A stretch of 64,000 nucleotides of DNA. Source: Desulfobacterium sp. (GTDB taxonomy: Bacteria; Desulfobacterota; Desulfobacteria; Desulfobacterales; Desulfobacteraceae). The notes beneath the pieces were generated by a model. That model was not told where the DNA came from. It did not search any database and was given only the letters and a program-made list of their open reading frames with translations. The stretch is from assembly GCA_030145245.1 (NCBI GenBank), contig JAQYWC010000012.1, forward strand, positions 1 through 64,000, written 5' to 3'. The position numbers and the translations under genes were made by a program. Each line of letters opens with the position of its first letter. The stretch's first letter is position 1. Below, one piece after another: positions 63,113 to 64,000 of this stretch.

Positions 63113-63232
63113 ATGAAACTGCGGTATATGTCAACCGGGAGGTTTAAAAATAATGAATCATCATTCTCCAATGAGATGTCCTTAAAAGAATTCAGGCAGA
63201 ACCGGGCCCGGTTAAAGGCCCTGAAAATGTAG
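63113..63232 (+). CDS. Candidate small basic protein (39 aa)
   Basis: ATG at 63113 preceded by CAGGAGATAAAC, a strong ribosome site at good spacing. The product MKLRYMSTGRFKNNESSF... ends FRQNRARLKALKM: a basic amphipathic helix with no Cys or membrane segment. It is divergent from the TRIC gene, 52 bp away, so a shared promoter region is likely. No family recognised; the ribosome site is the main support. Confidence 0.35.
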   Translation: MKLRYMSTGRFKNNESSFSNEMSLKEFRQNRARLKALKM

Positions 63233-63676
63233 TTTTAAAATTAAGAGAATACACTGGTAGATTGAATTGAAGGTGCCCATTCGGAGTGAGATTATATAAT
63301 TCAACGGTTTTTCCGCCATTAAGAAACCCCTTGATCTGTTGATCCTGGGGTGCTCATTGATAAAATCGATCGTCAAAAAACAAGGGTAATATGGGCATGC
63401 TGTTTTGCTCCCATTGCTTACCAAATGTTCCACCCAAATGCCTGCGGGGGGGCAATCACAGGGAATCGGCCCGAAACCGGCAGGTGGCTGGAACCTGGCT
63501 TGTATTTATACCTCTGCATTCGTTTATGATCATTCAAACTACTACATTATAGTTTTTGAATCTTGACTTTTGCCTAGGGGTATGTCTTATTGCCTTGGTG
63601 CTTATTTTTTAAACATAGCCATTCCTAATCAGCATTGGTCATGTATTACAAGGTCTTAAACGGAACAGGTGATAGA
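63233..63676. other. Gene-free AT-rich stretch
   Basis: 444 bp with no convincing frame on either strand. It includes a GGGG-rich short run at 63448-63454 and TTGACTTTTG at 63563, a weak promoter candidate for the gene at 63677. I see no repeat or RNA structure. Confidence 0.5.
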
Positions 63677-64000
63677 ATGAAATGGAGTTTAAAGAACAAA
63701 ATAGTCCTTCCATCGATCCTCATTGTTGTATTGGGAGTCAGTGTGTCTACGCTGATCTCATACAGATACGCAAAAAGCGCAATTACCCACCTTGTTGAGA
63801 GTCAACTGGAATCCCAGGTGGAGTCCACAACCCACAGGCTGGGAGACTGGCTGGAAAACAGATGCCTGGATGTTAAGAACTTTGCAACCAATGCAATGTT
63901 GACCAAATCCCTGATATATGACGGACTTCGGGACCAGGCCAACCTTATCCTGGCGGAAACATTGAAATCCCATTCCGATTACGAGTTCATCGCTTTGGTA
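63677..64000 (+). CDS. Chemoreceptor-like sensor protein, N-terminal part (cut by window end)
   Basis: 108 codons are present. A short basic start (MKWSLKNK) and one membrane helix (IVLPSILIVVLGVSVSTLI) lead into a periplasmic region with a long helix (HLVESQLESQVESTTHRLGDWLENR) and DVKNFATNAMLTKSL, then LAETLKSHSDYEFIALV. This is the usual beginning of a dCache sensor domain, mostly found in methyl-accepting chemotaxis proteins, sometimes in kinases or diguanylate cyclases. The output domain lies outside the window. Confidence 0.7.
   Translation, partial: MKWSLKNKIVLPSILIVVLGVSVSTLISYRYAKSAITHLVESQLESQVESTTHRLGDWLENRCLDVKNFATNAMLTKSLIYDGLRDQANLILAETLKSHSDYEFIALV

Overview
The window looks like chromosome from a completely oxidising, sulfate-reducing deltaproteobacterium of the Desulfobacteraceae / Desulfobacterium type. 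This is an inference. It rests on a B12-dependent methylmalonyl-CoA pathway running to malate, large acyl-CoA oxidation clusters, a class I fumarase, a QmoC-like membrane protein, a giant BcrA/BadF-type activase and REP-like repeats with a RAYT transposase remnant. I saw no tRNA, rRNA or CRISPR array.

Layout. 1-3524 is a Recombinase-in-Trio (RIT) element: three overlapping tyrosine recombinase genes between 108-bp perfect inverted repeats. Its right end lies in the HUH motif of a RAYT transposase (3523-4011). 4079-10842 holds an Ig-like lipoprotein, a small unknown gene and a 1433-residue acyl-CoA dehydratase/reductase activase. 10915-19043 is a type IV pilin-like locus: two short prepilins, a 1206-residue double-prepilin fusion with an internal CFI-box-like domain, an Lgt-like/CPBP-protease fusion, a secreted trypsin-like protease and a PilT ATPase. 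19050-22713 holds small housekeeping genes among REP hairpins: a TSCPD protein, a GNAT acetyltransferase, a DEAD-box helicase and a QmoC-like fragment.

23054-41720 is a large acyl-CoA catabolic block, preceded by twin palindromic operators at 22797-22836. It encodes a hydratase-2/SDR fusion, an HMG-CoA-synthase-like/Zn-OB/SDR/SCP2 fusion, an SCP2-type thiolase, three acyl-CoA ligases, three acyl-CoA dehydrogenases, a hotdog thioesterase, an alpha-methylacyl-CoA racemase-like CoA-transferase and an outer-membrane beta-barrel. The set parallels peroxisomal 2-methyl-branched beta-oxidation, which releases propionyl-CoA. The next block, 41980-53385, carries the route onward from methylmalonyl-CoA: epimerase, mutase, MeaB chaperone, succinyl-CoA synthetase, succinate dehydrogenase and fumarase.

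53386-57110 is a two-component island (hybrid histidine kinase plus a response regulator split by a stop codon), flanked by two direct copies of the fumarase 3' end. The right end, 57113-64000, has a phosphoribosyltransferase, a frameshifted lipoprotein gene, a MerR regulator overlapping a Tat-exported agmatine deiminase, a TRIC-type membrane protein, small ORFs and the start of a chemoreceptor-like gene.

Most notable: the CFI-box double prepilin next to an Lgt/CPBP fusion enzyme (possible protein-sorting system), the peroxisome-like branched-chain beta-oxidation block containing a ketosynthase-fold domain with Cys replaced by Gln, the RIT insertion into a RAYT gene, and the duplicated fumarase tail around the two-component island.
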